Position numbers and translations under genes: made by a program. Source: Phocaeicola sp. (GTDB taxonomy: Bacteria; Bacteroidota; Bacteroidia; Bacteroidales; Bacteroidaceae). From it: a DNA stretch of 64,000 nucleotides. Positions 30,790 to 40,891 of the stretch are shown here, one piece after another. Where the stretch lies: NCBI GenBank assembly GCA_022764505.1, contig JALEQJ010000040.1, forward strand, positions 1-64,000, written 5' to 3'. The notes under the pieces were generated by a model. The model saw nothing but the letters and a program-made list of their open reading frames with translations. It had not been told where the DNA came from and did not search any database. Position 1 is the first letter of the stretch. The number at the start of each line of letters is the position of its first letter.

Positions 30790-31503
30790 TTACTTCAGAC
30801 AATCTTGATAAGCAGCGATGGTCTTTTCCAATCCCATATACAAGGCATCGCAAATAATAGCGTGTCCTATAGAAACCTCGTCTACCCAAGGAATCTGTTC
30901 GTGAAAATAAGCCAAATTCTCCAAACTTAGGTCGTGTCCTGCATTGAGTCCCATACCCAATTCTTTAACACGCTCTGCAGCCTTGATGAAGGGAGCAATA
31001 GCTTCTTCCCTATTCTCTGCATAATGCGCAGCATAGGGCTCTGTATATAGTTCTACTCTGTCTGCCCCTATCTTGGCAGCTTGTTCTATGAGAGGTATTT
31101 CTGTTCCTATAAATATAGAAGTACGAATACCTGCTTGGCGAAAGGTTTCTATGAGTTCTGTAAGTAAAGCTTGGTGAGTTATAGTATCCCAACCGGCATT
31201 GGACGTTATTTGATTTGGGGCATCGGGAACCAAGGTTACTTGATGAGGTTTTACCTTGAGTATAAGGTCTATGAACTCCTTGGACGGATAGCCCTCTATA
31301 TTAAATTCTGTAGTCAATATGGGTTTAAGAGCCAATACATCTGCATAGCGAATATGACGTTCGTCCGGTCTGGGGTGTACGGTTATGCCGTCTGCCCCAA
31401 ATTTTTCGCAGTCTTTGGCTACTTGTAACAGATTTGGATTATTGCCTCCTCTGGCATTGCGTAGGGTAGCTACTTTATTTACGTTTACACTTAGTTTAGT
31501 CAT
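30790..31503 (-). CDS. pdxJ: Pyridoxine 5'-phosphate synthase
   Basis: [52 protein letters not shown]. Confidence 0.95.
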   Translation of the reverse strand: MTKLSVNVNKVATLRNARGGNNPNLLQVAKDCEKFGADGITVHPRPDERHIRYADVLALKPILTTEFNIEGYPSKEFIDLILKVKPHQVTLVPDAPNQITSNAGWDTITHQALLTELIETFRQAGIRTSIFIGTEIPLIEQAAKIGADRVELYTEPYAAHYAENREEAIAPFIKAAERVKELGMGLNAGHDLSLENLAYFHEQIPWVDEVSIGHAIICDALYMGLEKTIAAYQDCLK

Positions 31504-31611
31504 TATGATGTGTTTTTTCTCTGCGTTTGTTTTCTATGGGAGGGTACATCACTGTAGAAAACCCTTACAGCTTTCCATTGGACAGTGCTTGCACTCTCTT
31601 TCATTATCTTA

Positions 31612-31619
31612 TATCTTTG
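31612..31619 (+). promoter_or_regulatory. Putative -7 box TATCTTTG
   Basis: TAnnTTTG upstream of nadK. Confidence 0.45.
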
Positions 31620-31683
31620 CCTAAGATAAAGGACAAAGATAATGGCTTTGTCGTGGATTTGAAATAAAAAAAACAGAAGAAAA

Positions 31684-32574
31684 ATGAAGGGGAATGGTCG
31701 TTTTGCCCTATTTGGCAGTCTTTGTCAAGGAGATAAATTGAAACACACGGTGCAGTTAATACGTCTACTCTTACTGCACGATGCTGTTTGCTATATAGAA
31801 CGCCGGTTTGCAGAATGTCTGAAAAGAGAAGTTTCGGAAATAGAACCGGATTTGTTTCCCATCGTAGAAGATTGTCCGGAAGATATAGATATGGTCATCA
31901 GCATAGGGGGAGATGGAACTTTTCTGTCTACAGCAGAATGGGTAAAAGACAGAAATATACCTATCTTGGGTATTCATACGGGTAGACTGGGATTTCTCTC
32001 GGAAGTGATGCCTCACGAGATAGAAGAAACTCTGGAGGCTGTATTTGCAGGAGCTTATTGTATAGAGGAACGTAGCTTGCTGGAAGTATCTTATTTGCAA
32101 GGTGCACCCCAAACTTATCCCTTTGGGCTGAATGACATCGCCATTTTGAAGAGAGATACATCTTCTATGATTACCATTCGCACTTACGTAGACGGACACT
32201 TGCTCAATAATTATCAAGCAGATGGACTTATCGTGTCTACACCTACCGGTTCTACGGGCTATTCGTTGTCTGTAGGTGGACCTATATTGATGCCGGAAAG
32301 CCGTACTATCTGTATCGCCGCCGTAGCCCCTCACAGCCTTAATGTGCGCCCTATAGTGATAAATGAAGATAGTATCATTTCATTAGAGGTAGAAAGCAGA
32401 AGCCACAGTTTCTTGGTATCTGTAGACGGACGTAGCGAAACCTGTCAAGAGGGAACGCAATTGGAAATAAAGCGCGCCCCTTATACTGTCAAGGTGGTAA
32501 AACGCAGACCACAAACTTTCTTCAGAGTGCTGAGAGAGAAAATGTCTTGGGGAGCAGACCCCAGAGAAAACTAA
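31684..32574 (+). CDS. nadK: NAD kinase
   Basis: [47 protein letters not shown]. Confidence 0.95.
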   Translation: MKGNGRFALFGSLCQGDKLKHTVQLIRLLLLHDAVCYIERRFAECLKREVSEIEPDLFPIVEDCPEDIDMVISIGGDGTFLSTAEWVKDRNIPILGIHTGRLGFLSEVMPHEIEETLEAVFAGAYCIEERSLLEVSYLQGAPQTYPFGLNDIAILKRDTSSMITIRTYVDGHLLNNYQADGLIVSTPTGSTGYSLSVGGPILMPESRTICIAAVAPHSLNVRPIVINEDSIISLEVESRSHSFLVSVDGRSETCQEGTQLEIKRAPYTVKVVKRRPQTFFRVLREKMSWGADPREN

Positions 32575-32587
32575 ACCACACAAGTGT

Positions 32588-33202
32588 ATGGAAACATCTA
32601 CTTTGGCTCCTTTTTATTTACCCGATGTAATAGAAGCCGGTTGCGATGAAGCCGGAAGAGGCTGTCTTTCCGGTGCAGTTTTTGCAGCCGCAGTCATATT
32701 ACCCTCGGATTATACACATCCTTGGCTCAATGATTCCAAACAACTGACAGAAAAGCGCAGATATGCTCTGCGTGAAATCATTGAGAAAGAAGCCATAGCG
32801 TGGGCTGTAGCAGAAGTTTCTCCTGCAGAAATAGATCAAATAAATATCTTAAATGCCTCTATACAGGCTATGCACAGAGCCGTTGCCGGATTGTCTACTC
32901 GCCCGGCACATCTCATCATAGACGGAAACAGATTTAAACCTTACGAGGATATTCCTGCTACTACCATAGTAAAAGGAGATGGGAAATATCTGTCCATAGC
33001 TGCGGCTTCTATCTTGGCAAAAACCTATAGAGACGACTATATGATGCGCCTGCACGAAGAGTATCCTATGTATGGCTGGGATAAAAACAAAGGTTATCCC
33101 ACCCCTGCACACAGAGAAGCTATAGCCCGGTATGGAGCTACGCCTTATCATCGTATGAGTTTTCAGTTGCTTCCGGCTCCGGATCTATTCTCTTCTCTCT
33201 AA
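32588..33202 (+). CDS. rnhB: Ribonuclease HII
   Basis: [48 protein letters not shown]. Confidence 0.95.
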   Translation: METSTLAPFYLPDVIEAGCDEAGRGCLSGAVFAAAVILPSDYTHPWLNDSKQLTEKRRYALREIIEKEAIAWAVAEVSPAEIDQINILNASIQAMHRAVAGLSTRPAHLIIDGNRFKPYEDIPATTIVKGDGKYLSIAAASILAKTYRDDYMMRLHEEYPMYGWDKNKGYPTPAHREAIARYGATPYHRMSFQLLPAPDLFSSL

Positions 33203-33277
33203 AAAAATTAACACTCATTTATCGCTCACATTAACTATTTCTCCTGTTCGCTAAAAACACCGTTGCAACACCTTCTC

Positions 33278-33382
33278 GCAAGGGTGTCGATAAGATATGC
33301 TCGCTATCGTGATAAAATATGCTCCGTATCGCGGAAAGAAGCCTTGCTATCACGATAAGATATGCTCCGTATCAACGCAGGC
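33278..33382. repeat. Palindromic intergenic repeat family 2, copy 2
   Basis: cgcaagggtgtcgataagatatgctcgctatcgtgataaaatatgctccgtatcg...gaagccttgctatcacgataagatatgctccgtatcaacgc; shared gaagccttgctatcac and gataagatatgct with 16065-16165. Confidence 0.65.
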
Positions 33383-33562
33383 TTATTACCTTATAAGCAT
33401 AGAGTAGGAATATAGAAAAAGAAGCTGCTATTTTCACTACTTATACCTCCTTACTTCTCTCATATTCATATACACCATAAAAAATTCTTCTCAAATTTTC
33501 TTTCTTCGGATAACCGGATATTCATATAGAAAATTCTATTTTTGTAGCCGTAGAAGAAAGTT

Positions 33563-33952
33563 ATGAGAAAATTCGGTGCAGGCATATTGGTTATGTTACT
33601 TTCTACACTCATTGTTTATTTGAGTGCAGGGGTCATAGTAACAAGATGTTTGCATACGGGTGTCGTAGCTTGGGGAGCTACTACGTCTTGCGACAATGAA
33701 GATGTAGAAGGTTGCCACGAAGGAGAACGCCACTGTATGATGATGAGCTTGGAAAAGCTCTCTCCTACCATAGAGTCCGTTACAATTACGCCTCCTCCGG
33801 TTCTCATCACTACACTTATGATGGAGCTTCTACCCATCGCTTACCTCTGCACAGAGGTAACTGCTACAGCAGATATGGAGCGTGCCTATCGGGCGCCCTC
33901 TTCCCCTCCCACTCGGGATTATCTACAAAAAATAGCGGTATTACTTATTTAG
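33563..33952 (+). CDS. Small membrane/exported protein resembling the HYC_CC_PP-type family
   Basis: Signal/TM start, GCHEGERHCMMMSLEKLSPTIESVTITPPPVLI; adjacent to CC-motif TonB receptor and HMA protein. Confidence 0.5.
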   Translation: MRKFGAGILVMLLSTLIVYLSAGVIVTRCLHTGVVAWGATTSCDNEDVEGCHEGERHCMMMSLEKLSPTIESVTITPPPVLITTLMMELLPIAYLCTEVTATADMERAYRAPSSPPTRDYLQKIAVLLI

Positions 33953-33955
33953 CAG

Positions 33956-34123
33956 ATGCTTCTTAGGAAAGCTATCACTATACACAGGTGCGTGTATAGG
34001 CTTTCTTTCGTATTCCTCTGTGTGAGTTTACAGACTTATGGAGAGATAGATTCCCTATTTCTATCATTGGCTCAACTCAAAAAAAAGAAGTATCACCTCT
34101 ATTTATATGTAGAAACAAAATGA
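33956..34123 (+). CDS. Short ORF (55 aa) translationally overlapping the downstream receptor
   Basis: MLLRKAITIHRCVYRLSFVFLCVSLQTYGEIDSLFLSLAQLKKKKYHLYLYVETK; stop overlaps receptor ATG (ATGA). Confidence 0.3.
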   Translation: MLLRKAITIHRCVYRLSFVFLCVSLQTYGEIDSLFLSLAQLKKKKYHLYLYVETK

Positions 34124-36336
34124 AATTATCTTATTTATGGGTTACTATCTTTTCTTTGATAGTTTCCCTCTCATTACAAGCCCAAGTAAAGGGCAAAGTT
34201 ACCAATGCACAAGGAGAGCCACTCATAGGTGCTACCTTGATATGGGTAGGCACCGGCAGTGGCACAGTAACACAACCCGATGGCAGCTTCCGACTTGACA
34301 AAAACAAACAATCGCAACTATTGGCAGTCAGCTATGTAGGACATCTTTCGGATACATTACACGTGGATAAACAACCCGCAGAACTGGACATTGTCTTACG
34401 TGAAGAAGCCGCCATAGACGAAGTGGTGGTAAAGGCAGGACGCCCCGGTGTAATGCGCTTGAAAGGGGCTACTCACTCCTTAGTTATGTCCCAAACAGAA
34501 CTTATGCGTGCCGCTTGCTGTAATTTGGGAGAAAGTTTCACCAGTAATCCTTCTGTAGATGTAAGCTATTCCGATGCTGCTACGGGAGCCAAGCAAATCA
34601 AGCTATTGGGATTGTCCGGAGCTTACGTACAGATGCTGGCAGAAAACATTCCCTCTTACAGAGGAGTAGCAGCTCCTTATTCTTTGGGATTTGTACCGGG
34701 TACTTGGCTGGAAAGTATACACATCTCCAAAGGAAGTGCTTCTGTAAAGAATGGCTACGAGTCCATCACCGGGCAAATCAACATAGAGTACAAAAAACCA
34801 CAAGCAGATGAACAAGCCTTAGACTTCAATACTTATATAGACAGCGAAAGCCGAGCAGAAGCAAATTTTGAAGGAAATATACATCTCAACAAAGAACTGA
34901 GTACAGCAGTATTGGCACACTACGAAAATACGTGGGGCGACCACGATGACAACAAAGACGGTTTTATGGACAAGCCAAAAGTAGAACAATTCCACCTTAT
35001 GAACAGATGGGCTTGGGTAAAAGAACATAACATTTTCCAAGCAGGTATCAAAGGGCTGAAAGAAGACAGGAACAGTGGACAATCCAAGCATCATACTGGT
35101 ATGTCTACACTCCCTTACTTCGGAATTGGCATCAATACAGAACGTTATGACTTCTTTGCGAAGAATGCAGTCATTTTTGATCACGAAAAGGGAAGTAACA
35201 TAGCTTTGATGGTTTCCGGTAGTTATCATAATCAAGATGCAACTTATGGGAACAAGGTCTACGATGTGATACACAAGAGTGCTTATGCCTCTCTTCTCTA
35301 CGAAACAAAATTGGGAGAAGCACACGAACTGTCTACAGGTTTAAGTTGGAATATAGACCATTATAATGAACATTTCAGACTCAGCCACGATACAGCATTG
35401 CCTCTTTCCCACCAACGCACTGTAGAACGCACCCCCGGAGCCTATGTACAATACACTTATACCCCCAATACACGATGGACACTTATGGGAGGCATACGTG
35501 TAGATCATAGTAATCTGCACGGCACTTTTGTTACTCCACGTATGCACATCAAATATGCACCTTGGGAGCACTTTTTCCTGCGTGCCTCTGTCGGAAAGGG
35601 TTATCGTACCGTCTTTGCACTCGGAGAATACAACTACCTGATGGCAAGTGGCAGAAATTGGGTCATAGATCCATTGGAACAAGAGTCTGCGTGGAACTAT
35701 GGCATTACAGCAGATATACATTTTCCTGTAGCAGGTAGACCATTCAGAATAAATGCGGAGTATTTCTATACACATTTCTTACAACAAGCCGTAGTAGATA
35801 TGGACAGTACACCGAATGAAGTGCGCATAGGCAACTTAGATGGTCGTTCTTTCTCACACACTTTCCAAGTAGAAGTTTCTTATCCTGTGATAGAGAACCT
35901 TACGCTCTCTGCGGCTTATAGATACAATGATGTAAAAACCACTTATGGAGGCAAACTTATGGAACGTCCTCTTACCGGTAAGTACAAAGGGCTGATTACA
36001 GCAGGCTACAAAACACCTCTGGGAATATGGCAGTTTGATGCAACTCTACAGCTCAATGGCGGGGGCAGAATGCCAACTCCTTACACAGACGCCAATGGGC
36101 AACCTTCGTGGGAGGCTCGTTTCAAAGGCTATGAGCAACTCAATGTACAAGTTACTCGCTGGTTCAGAAACTGGTCGCTCTACGTAGGGGCAGAGAACCT
36201 CACAGGTTTCAAACAGAAGAAAACTGTAATAGGAGCAGAAAATCCTTGGGGACAAAATTTTGACCCTACACTCGTGTGGGGACCTGTACACGGTGCTATG
36301 ATTTACGCAGGATTCCGCCTCAATTTGACAAAATAA
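34120..36336 (+). CDS. TonB-dependent receptor with carboxypeptidase-regulatory-like domain (metal-type, AACC motif)
   Basis: VKGKVTNAQGEPLIGATLIWVGTGSGT; LMRAACCNLGESFTSNPSVDVSYSDAATGAKQIKLLGLSGAYVQML. Confidence 0.88.
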   Translation: MKLSYLWVTIFSLIVSLSLQAQVKGKVTNAQGEPLIGATLIWVGTGSGTVTQPDGSFRLDKNKQSQLLAVSYVGHLSDTLHVDKQPAELDIVLREEAAIDEVVVKAGRPGVMRLKGATHSLVMSQTELMRAACCNLGESFTSNPSVDVSYSDAATGAKQIKLLGLSGAYVQMLAENIPSYRGVAAPYSLGFVPGTWLESIHISKGSASVKNGYESITGQINIEYKKPQADEQALDFNTYIDSESRAEANFEGNIHLNKELSTAVLAHYENTWGDHDDNKDGFMDKPKVEQFHLMNRWAWVKEHNIFQAGIKGLKEDRNSGQSKHHTGMSTLPYFGIGINTERYDFFAKNAVIFDHEKGSNIALMVSGSYHNQDATYGNKVYDVIHKSAYASLLYETKLGEAHELSTGLSWNIDHYNEHFRLSHDTALPLSHQRTVERTPGAYVQYTYTPNTRWTLMGGIRVDHSNLHGTFVTPRMHIKYAPWEHFFLRASVGKGYRTVFALGEYNYLMASGRNWVIDPLEQESAWNYGITADIHFPVAGRPFRINAEYFYTHFLQQAVVDMDSTPNEVRIGNLDGRSFSHTFQVEVSYPVIENLTLSAAYRYNDVKTTYGGKLMERPLTGKYKGLITAGYKTPLGIWQFDATLQLNGGGRMPTPYTDANGQPSWEARFKGYEQLNVQVTRWFRNWSLYVGAENLTGFKQKKTVIGAENPWGQNFDPTLVWGPVHGAMIYAGFRLNLTK

Positions 36337-36363
36337 GTTATCACCAAAACATATTATACTACA

Positions 36364-36681
36364 ATGAAAAAATTATTAACCGTAGGTTTGATGAGTGTAC
36401 TCGCACTCACTGCCGTAGCAAAAAACATCAAAACAGCAGTTTTCACTACAAAACCGGAAATGCACTGCACTTCTTGTGAAAAGAAAATCAAAGAAAACAT
36501 TCGTTTTGAAAAAGGGGTAAAGCGCATAGAAACCCGCCTCAACGAACAACAAATCGTCATTCAATACGATGCCGATAAGACTACACCTGAAAATATCATC
36601 AAAGGTTTCAAACGTATCAAGTACGATGCAAAAGTGGTAGAAACCGATCCTAAACAAGCAGAGAAGAAAGAGAAGAAATAA
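36364..36681 (+). CDS. Periplasmic HMA (heavy-metal-associated) domain protein
   Basis: Signal peptide, TKPEMHCTSCEKKIKENIRFEKGVKRIETRLNEQQIVIQYD. Confidence 0.88.
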   Translation: MKKLLTVGLMSVLALTAVAKNIKTAVFTTKPEMHCTSCEKKIKENIRFEKGVKRIETRLNEQQIVIQYDADKTTPENIIKGFKRIKYDAKVVETDPKQAEKKEKK

Positions 36682-36769
36682 ACTACTCATAGATTCTGCG
36701 TAGAGAAAAGCCATATGAAATCCATTTGATTTCATATGGCTTATTTTTTATCGTCAAGAGATTGTATTC

Positions 36770-37012
36770 CTAATACCAACCATATTTTTTGAGTTGCTCA
36801 AGTGTCCAATATCCTGGGCGACCTTCAGAGTAATAAGGATATGCTTGGTCTGCAATAAAACTCTTAGATGAATATATAGTACTTCCATTAGGAGTTTTAA
36901 CTTCAACTAATGCTTTCAGCACAATATTTCTTCGTGGGTTTACCCCAATTTCTCCAAAAGCGAGTGCAGGAGTTTCACCATCTATTGTCCTATTGGGATA
37001 TGTATCCTTCAT
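36770..37012 (-). CDS. Hypothetical protein, possibly a C-terminal fragment
   Basis: 80-aa ORF; open frame extends upstream without ATG and overlaps end of the LRR gene. Confidence 0.35.
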   Translation of the reverse strand: MKDTYPNRTIDGETPALAFGEIGVNPRRNIVLKALVEVKTPNGSTIYSSKSFIADQAYPYYSEGRPGYWTLEQLKKYGWY

Positions 37013-37073
37013 ATGTACATCATAAGGATTAGACTGTGTTGTTATTTTTACCTCACCTTTTTCTTCATATTCG

Positions 37074-37937
37074 TTATCTTTTAAAATTCACATAACCAAA
37101 CCCATCTTGTTGTTGTTCCACAACAAATCCATAATCTTTCCATTTCTTTGTTTTCAGAACCCAATCCGGTATTTTCCCCGATAATCTATTATTGGTCAGC
37201 ATAGGGGGATATCCTGGAAGATCATCTCTCCATATCTCAAACGGTAGTTCAGTAATGTTATTATTATCACATTCTATGACATACTTGCAAGACATTGCAA
37301 ACTCTATAGGAAACATTCCTTCAAACTGATTCTGTGAAAGAATACAAAATTCCAATTTCTTCAATTGTCCAAGTTCTTTAGGTATTTCTCCTCCAATCTT
37401 TGTTTGGGTGAGAACCAAATTTTCCATTTTACTTAATCTATACAGCCCATTAGGCAGTTTGCCAGAAAGATCTACCTCTGCAATACGAAGCTTTTTTAGT
37501 TCCGTAAGCTCTGTAATTTCCATCGGAATGCTTCCTGTAAGCTTTACTCTCATAAGCACAAGTGATTGCAACTTCTTTAGCTCCCCTATCCAAGGAGGAA
37601 TAGAGCCATAAAGAGTTCCTTCCAAAAAGCTCAGTTTACGTAACTCTGTAAGTTGTCTCAATTCCTCCGGAAAGATACAATCCTTTGTGATTTCTGAAAT
37701 CTCAAGACTCACTACACGATACTCATTATGAAGAGTGTCTAATTCATATTTTAGTTCTCCTTCGGTTTTAAAATTATCTTTTCCCGGTTTGAAATCTGTC
37801 ATTTTCTGATAAATAGATAGGACTGCCAAACTATCATTTACATTTAATCGCGGAGGTGATTTTACAAGAGATACTGGTGCTTCTTTACTACAACTCACTA
37901 ATAAAAAGAGCAATAGCAGATTAAACAAGGCTTTCAT
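37074..37937 (-). CDS. Leucine-rich-repeat lipoprotein
   Basis: MKALFNLLLLFLLVSCSKEA lipobox; repeated LKKLxxLxLxxxxLxGxIPxEI units. Confidence 0.85.
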   Translation of the reverse strand: MKALFNLLLLFLLVSCSKEAPVSLVKSPPRLNVNDSLAVLSIYQKMTDFKPGKDNFKTEGELKYELDTLHNEYRVVSLEISEITKDCIFPEELRQLTELRKLSFLEGTLYGSIPPWIGELKKLQSLVLMRVKLTGSIPMEITELTELKKLRIAEVDLSGKLPNGLYRLSKMENLVLTQTKIGGEIPKELGQLKKLEFCILSQNQFEGMFPIEFAMSCKYVIECDNNNITELPFEIWRDDLPGYPPMLTNNRLSGKIPDWVLKTKKWKDYGFVVEQQQDGFGYVNFKR

Positions 37938-38028
37938 ATATCATTTATTAAAAAGTTAAATATATAAAGATTAAATTCCTGTTGGCAAATATAAGATTAA
38001 ATTCTATTTTAAAAGAAAAGGAGAAAAA

Positions 38029-38070
38029 AATCTCCGCCTCTATCCTTATTCAGAGATAGAGGCGGAGATT
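38029..38070. terminator. Terminator downstream of pgk
   Basis: AATCTCCGCCTCTATC / GATAGAGGCGGAGATT perfect 16-bp arms. Confidence 0.75.
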
Positions 38071-38097
38071 ATATTTTAAGACAGGTTTATCTGTGTC

Positions 38098-39351
38098 TTA
38101 CTTATCGCCACGAATAGCTGCGATACCCGGAAGAATTTTTCCTTCTATAGCTTCCAAGAGTGCTCCACCACCTGTAGAGATGTAAGATACCTGTTCTGCC
38201 ATACCGAACTTGTTGATACAAGCTACAGAATCTCCTCCGCCTATGAGAGAGAATGCTCCAGCCTTGGTAGCTTCTGCTATAGCTTCTGCTATAGCACGTG
38301 AACCGCCTTCGAATTTTTCAAATTCAAATACACCTGCCGGACCGTTCCAAAGGATAGTCTTTGCACCGGCAATAGCAGCCTTAAATTCTGCAGCAGTAGC
38401 AGGACCTGCGTCCAATCCCATCCAGCCTGCCGGTATATCATTGTCCGGACAAATCTGTGTATTGGCATCTGCGGCAAACTTATCTGCAGCGATACAGTCG
38501 CTACCCAATACCAATTTCACACCTTTCGCCTTTGCCTTGGCTATGATATCCAATGCCACTTCCAGCTTATCATCTTCTACCAGTGAGTTTCCGATGTTTC
38601 CACCTTGTGCCTTAGCAAAAGTGAAAGTCATACCGCCACACAAGATAAGGGTATCTACCTTGTCCATCAGGTTTTCTATGATTCCTATCTTGGTAGAAAC
38701 TTTGGATCCTCCCATAATGGCAGTAAAAGGACGTTTGATATCCAAGAGTACGGCATCTACAGCCTTTACTTCTTTCTCCATAAGGTAACCGAGCATCTTA
38801 TGGTCTGCATCGAAGAAGTCCGCTATCACAGCTGTAGAAGCGTGTTTACGGTGCGCTGTACCGAAAGCGTCCATCACGTAGCAATCTGCATAAGAAGCCA
38901 GTGTGCGAGCAAATTCTTTTTGCGCACTCTTCATAGCTTTCTTTGCTTCTTCGTAAGCCGGATCTTCTTTCTCTATATCTACCGGTTTACCCTCTTCTTC
39001 TGCATAGAAGCGCAAGTTTTCCAAGAGCAAAACTTCTCCGGCTTTCAAGGCTTGTGCTTGTGCTGTAGCCTTAGCACAATCTTCTGCAAACTGTACAGGC
39101 ACGCCCAAGCGTTCTTCTACGCCTTTTACGATTTGCTTCAAAGAGTATTTTGCATTTACTTTACCTTTGGGTTTGCCCATATGGGACATAATGATTAGCG
39201 CACCACCATCTGAAAGAATTTTCTTCAGTGTAGGTAGGGCACCACGTATGCGAGTGTCGTCTGTAATCTTTCCGTTTTCGTCCAAGGGAACATTGAAGTC
39301 TACACGAACGATAGCTTTCTTCCCTGCAAAATTGAATTTGTCAATGGTCAT
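38098..39351 (-). CDS. pgk: Phosphoglycerate kinase
   Basis: [48 protein letters not shown]; start re-set to MMTIDKFNF. Confidence 0.95.
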   Translation of the reverse strand: MTIDKFNFAGKKAIVRVDFNVPLDENGKITDDTRIRGALPTLKKILSDGGALIIMSHMGKPKGKVNAKYSLKQIVKGVEERLGVPVQFAEDCAKATAQAQALKAGEVLLLENLRFYAEEEGKPVDIEKEDPAYEEAKKAMKSAQKEFARTLASYADCYVMDAFGTAHRKHASTAVIADFFDADHKMLGYLMEKEVKAVDAVLLDIKRPFTAIMGGSKVSTKIGIIENLMDKVDTLILCGGMTFTFAKAQGGNIGNSLVEDDKLEVALDIIAKAKAKGVKLVLGSDCIAADKFAADANTQICPDNDIPAGWMGLDAGPATAAEFKAAIAGAKTILWNGPAGVFEFEKFEGGSRAIAEAIAEATKAGAFSLIGGGDSVACINKFGMAEQVSYISTGGGALLEAIEGKILPGIAAIRGDK

Positions 39352-39508
39352 CATAATGGTTTGTATTGTTTTGATGTGATTATTGTTTACTACGGTATTT
39401 ATACTCTTCCCGTGTAAATAGCTTGTTATCCGATACAAAGTTAGAAATAATAGAAATAGAACAGAGTTTTTATACCAAGAAAGTAATGGTAGCGATAGCT
39501 ATAGTTTA

Positions 39509-39588
39509 TTTCGTGCCGAAGTTTACATAAACTTCCGCTATAGTTTATATAAACTTCCATCGTGGTTTATATAAACCGAAGCACGAAA
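39509..39588. repeat. GTTTATATAAAC palindromic repeat, copy 3 (best terminal inverted repeats)
   Basis: TTTCGTGCCGAAGTTTA ... TAAACCGAAGCACGAAA. Confidence 0.85.
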
Positions 39589-39633
39589 TAGAAATTGAAA
39601 CTGTCTGCTATGCCTTTTCTCCTACAAAGCCCT

Positions 39634-39641
39634 TATATTTG
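39634..39641 (+). promoter_or_regulatory. Putative -7 box TATATTTG
   Basis: TAnnTTTG upstream of PI-PLC-like gene. Confidence 0.45.
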
Positions 39642-39671
39642 TGTCCTTCATTCAATTAAATAAAACTACAC

Positions 39672-40811
39672 ATGAAAATCCCTCGCATTCACATGGCACT
39701 GCTCCTCTGCGTCGCATTGGTAAGTGGCAGTTGCACCCAAGAAACTACTCCTGAAATACCCTCGTCTCCAAAAATCGGAATCCTATCCGACACGAGTACA
39801 ACCAATACTTTAGAAGAAGTACCTGCTGTACAAAGAGGAGATATGCACCAGATCAGTTCCTCATGGATGAAATATGTAAACGATGCCGCACTGCTCCGAA
39901 ACCTCACCATAGTAGGTACACACGATGCCGGAGCTTCTGTTGCTACCGGCTCTTGGGCTTCACTCAGACCCTCCAAAACGCAGTATGGAAGTATTTCCGA
40001 GCAACTCAATAGTGGCGTCCGTTACTTGGATATAAGAATAGATTGGTGGCCGGGATACAATAAGTTTTATGTTTATCATGGCACTATCTATCAGCATAAA
40101 GAATTGGAAGCAGATGTTTTAAGACCTATCCAAAACTTTCTCGTAACCAACCCTACAGAGACCGTATTCGTTACTTTCAAGAAAGAAAACGATGGGGACA
40201 GAGATGAATGGGCAAGAGAGCTGCAACGTACCCTCGCACAGTATAAAGAAATCATAGCTCCCAATTGGGGAAGTACCACTGCCATCGGAGAGGTGCGTGG
40301 AAAAATGCTTACCATTACACGAGATATTGAGGTAGAAGGTGCTGCATTTCTCACAGGTATAGGAAACAACAAAGTAACCCCTTCTGCCTTTTTGTATACC
40401 CCACAAGCAGAAAGAACTTATCAAAGATCTGCTATCTATTATACAGACGATTATAAAAGCAGTAAATCTGTGAAAATAGAAAACTTGAAACAAGCCATAG
40501 AACTCTCCAATGTCCCTTCTTCCGGAGAACTGCCACTCTCTGAACATTGGTTCATTACGGGAGCGAATTTAGCCGGACTTAATCCTTATGGATATGCTTC
40601 TACCGTGAACGATGCATTACAGCAAATGTTGTCTCAAAAAGTCAGCACAGGTATCCAACAAACCCAAATTCCTCAGCGCATAGGTGGTATTTTACTGATA
40701 GACTATGCCTTGGATACTCCGGGATTGAAGATATTGGATATAGCTATGTATCATACGCTTTTGGTACATAACACCGCTTATAGAGAAAGAGAAGTAACTC
40801 TCCGTAGATAA
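39672..40811 (+). CDS. Phosphatidylinositol-specific phospholipase C-like lipoprotein
   Basis: Lipobox VSGSCTQE; PI-PLC X motifs TIVGTHDAGAS..., VRYLDIRIDWWPGYNKFYVYHGTIYQHKELEADV. Confidence 0.88.
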   Translation: MKIPRIHMALLLCVALVSGSCTQETTPEIPSSPKIGILSDTSTTNTLEEVPAVQRGDMHQISSSWMKYVNDAALLRNLTIVGTHDAGASVATGSWASLRPSKTQYGSISEQLNSGVRYLDIRIDWWPGYNKFYVYHGTIYQHKELEADVLRPIQNFLVTNPTETVFVTFKKENDGDRDEWARELQRTLAQYKEIIAPNWGSTTAIGEVRGKMLTITRDIEVEGAAFLTGIGNNKVTPSAFLYTPQAERTYQRSAIYYTDDYKSSKSVKIENLKQAIELSNVPSSGELPLSEHWFITGANLAGLNPYGYASTVNDALQQMLSQKVSTGIQQTQIPQRIGGILLIDYALDTPGLKILDIAMYHTLLVHNTAYREREVTLRR

Positions 40812-40842
40812 CAAGACCGAGAACTCGTTTCATCATAATAAA

Positions 40843-40880
40843 AATAAGCTGTGGTAGACTCTTTGATACCACAGCTTATT
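40843..40880. terminator. Bidirectional terminator between PI-PLC and trpB
   Basis: AATAAGCTGTGGTA / TACCACAGCTTATT. Confidence 0.75.
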
Positions 40881-40891
40881 TTCTTTCTCCA

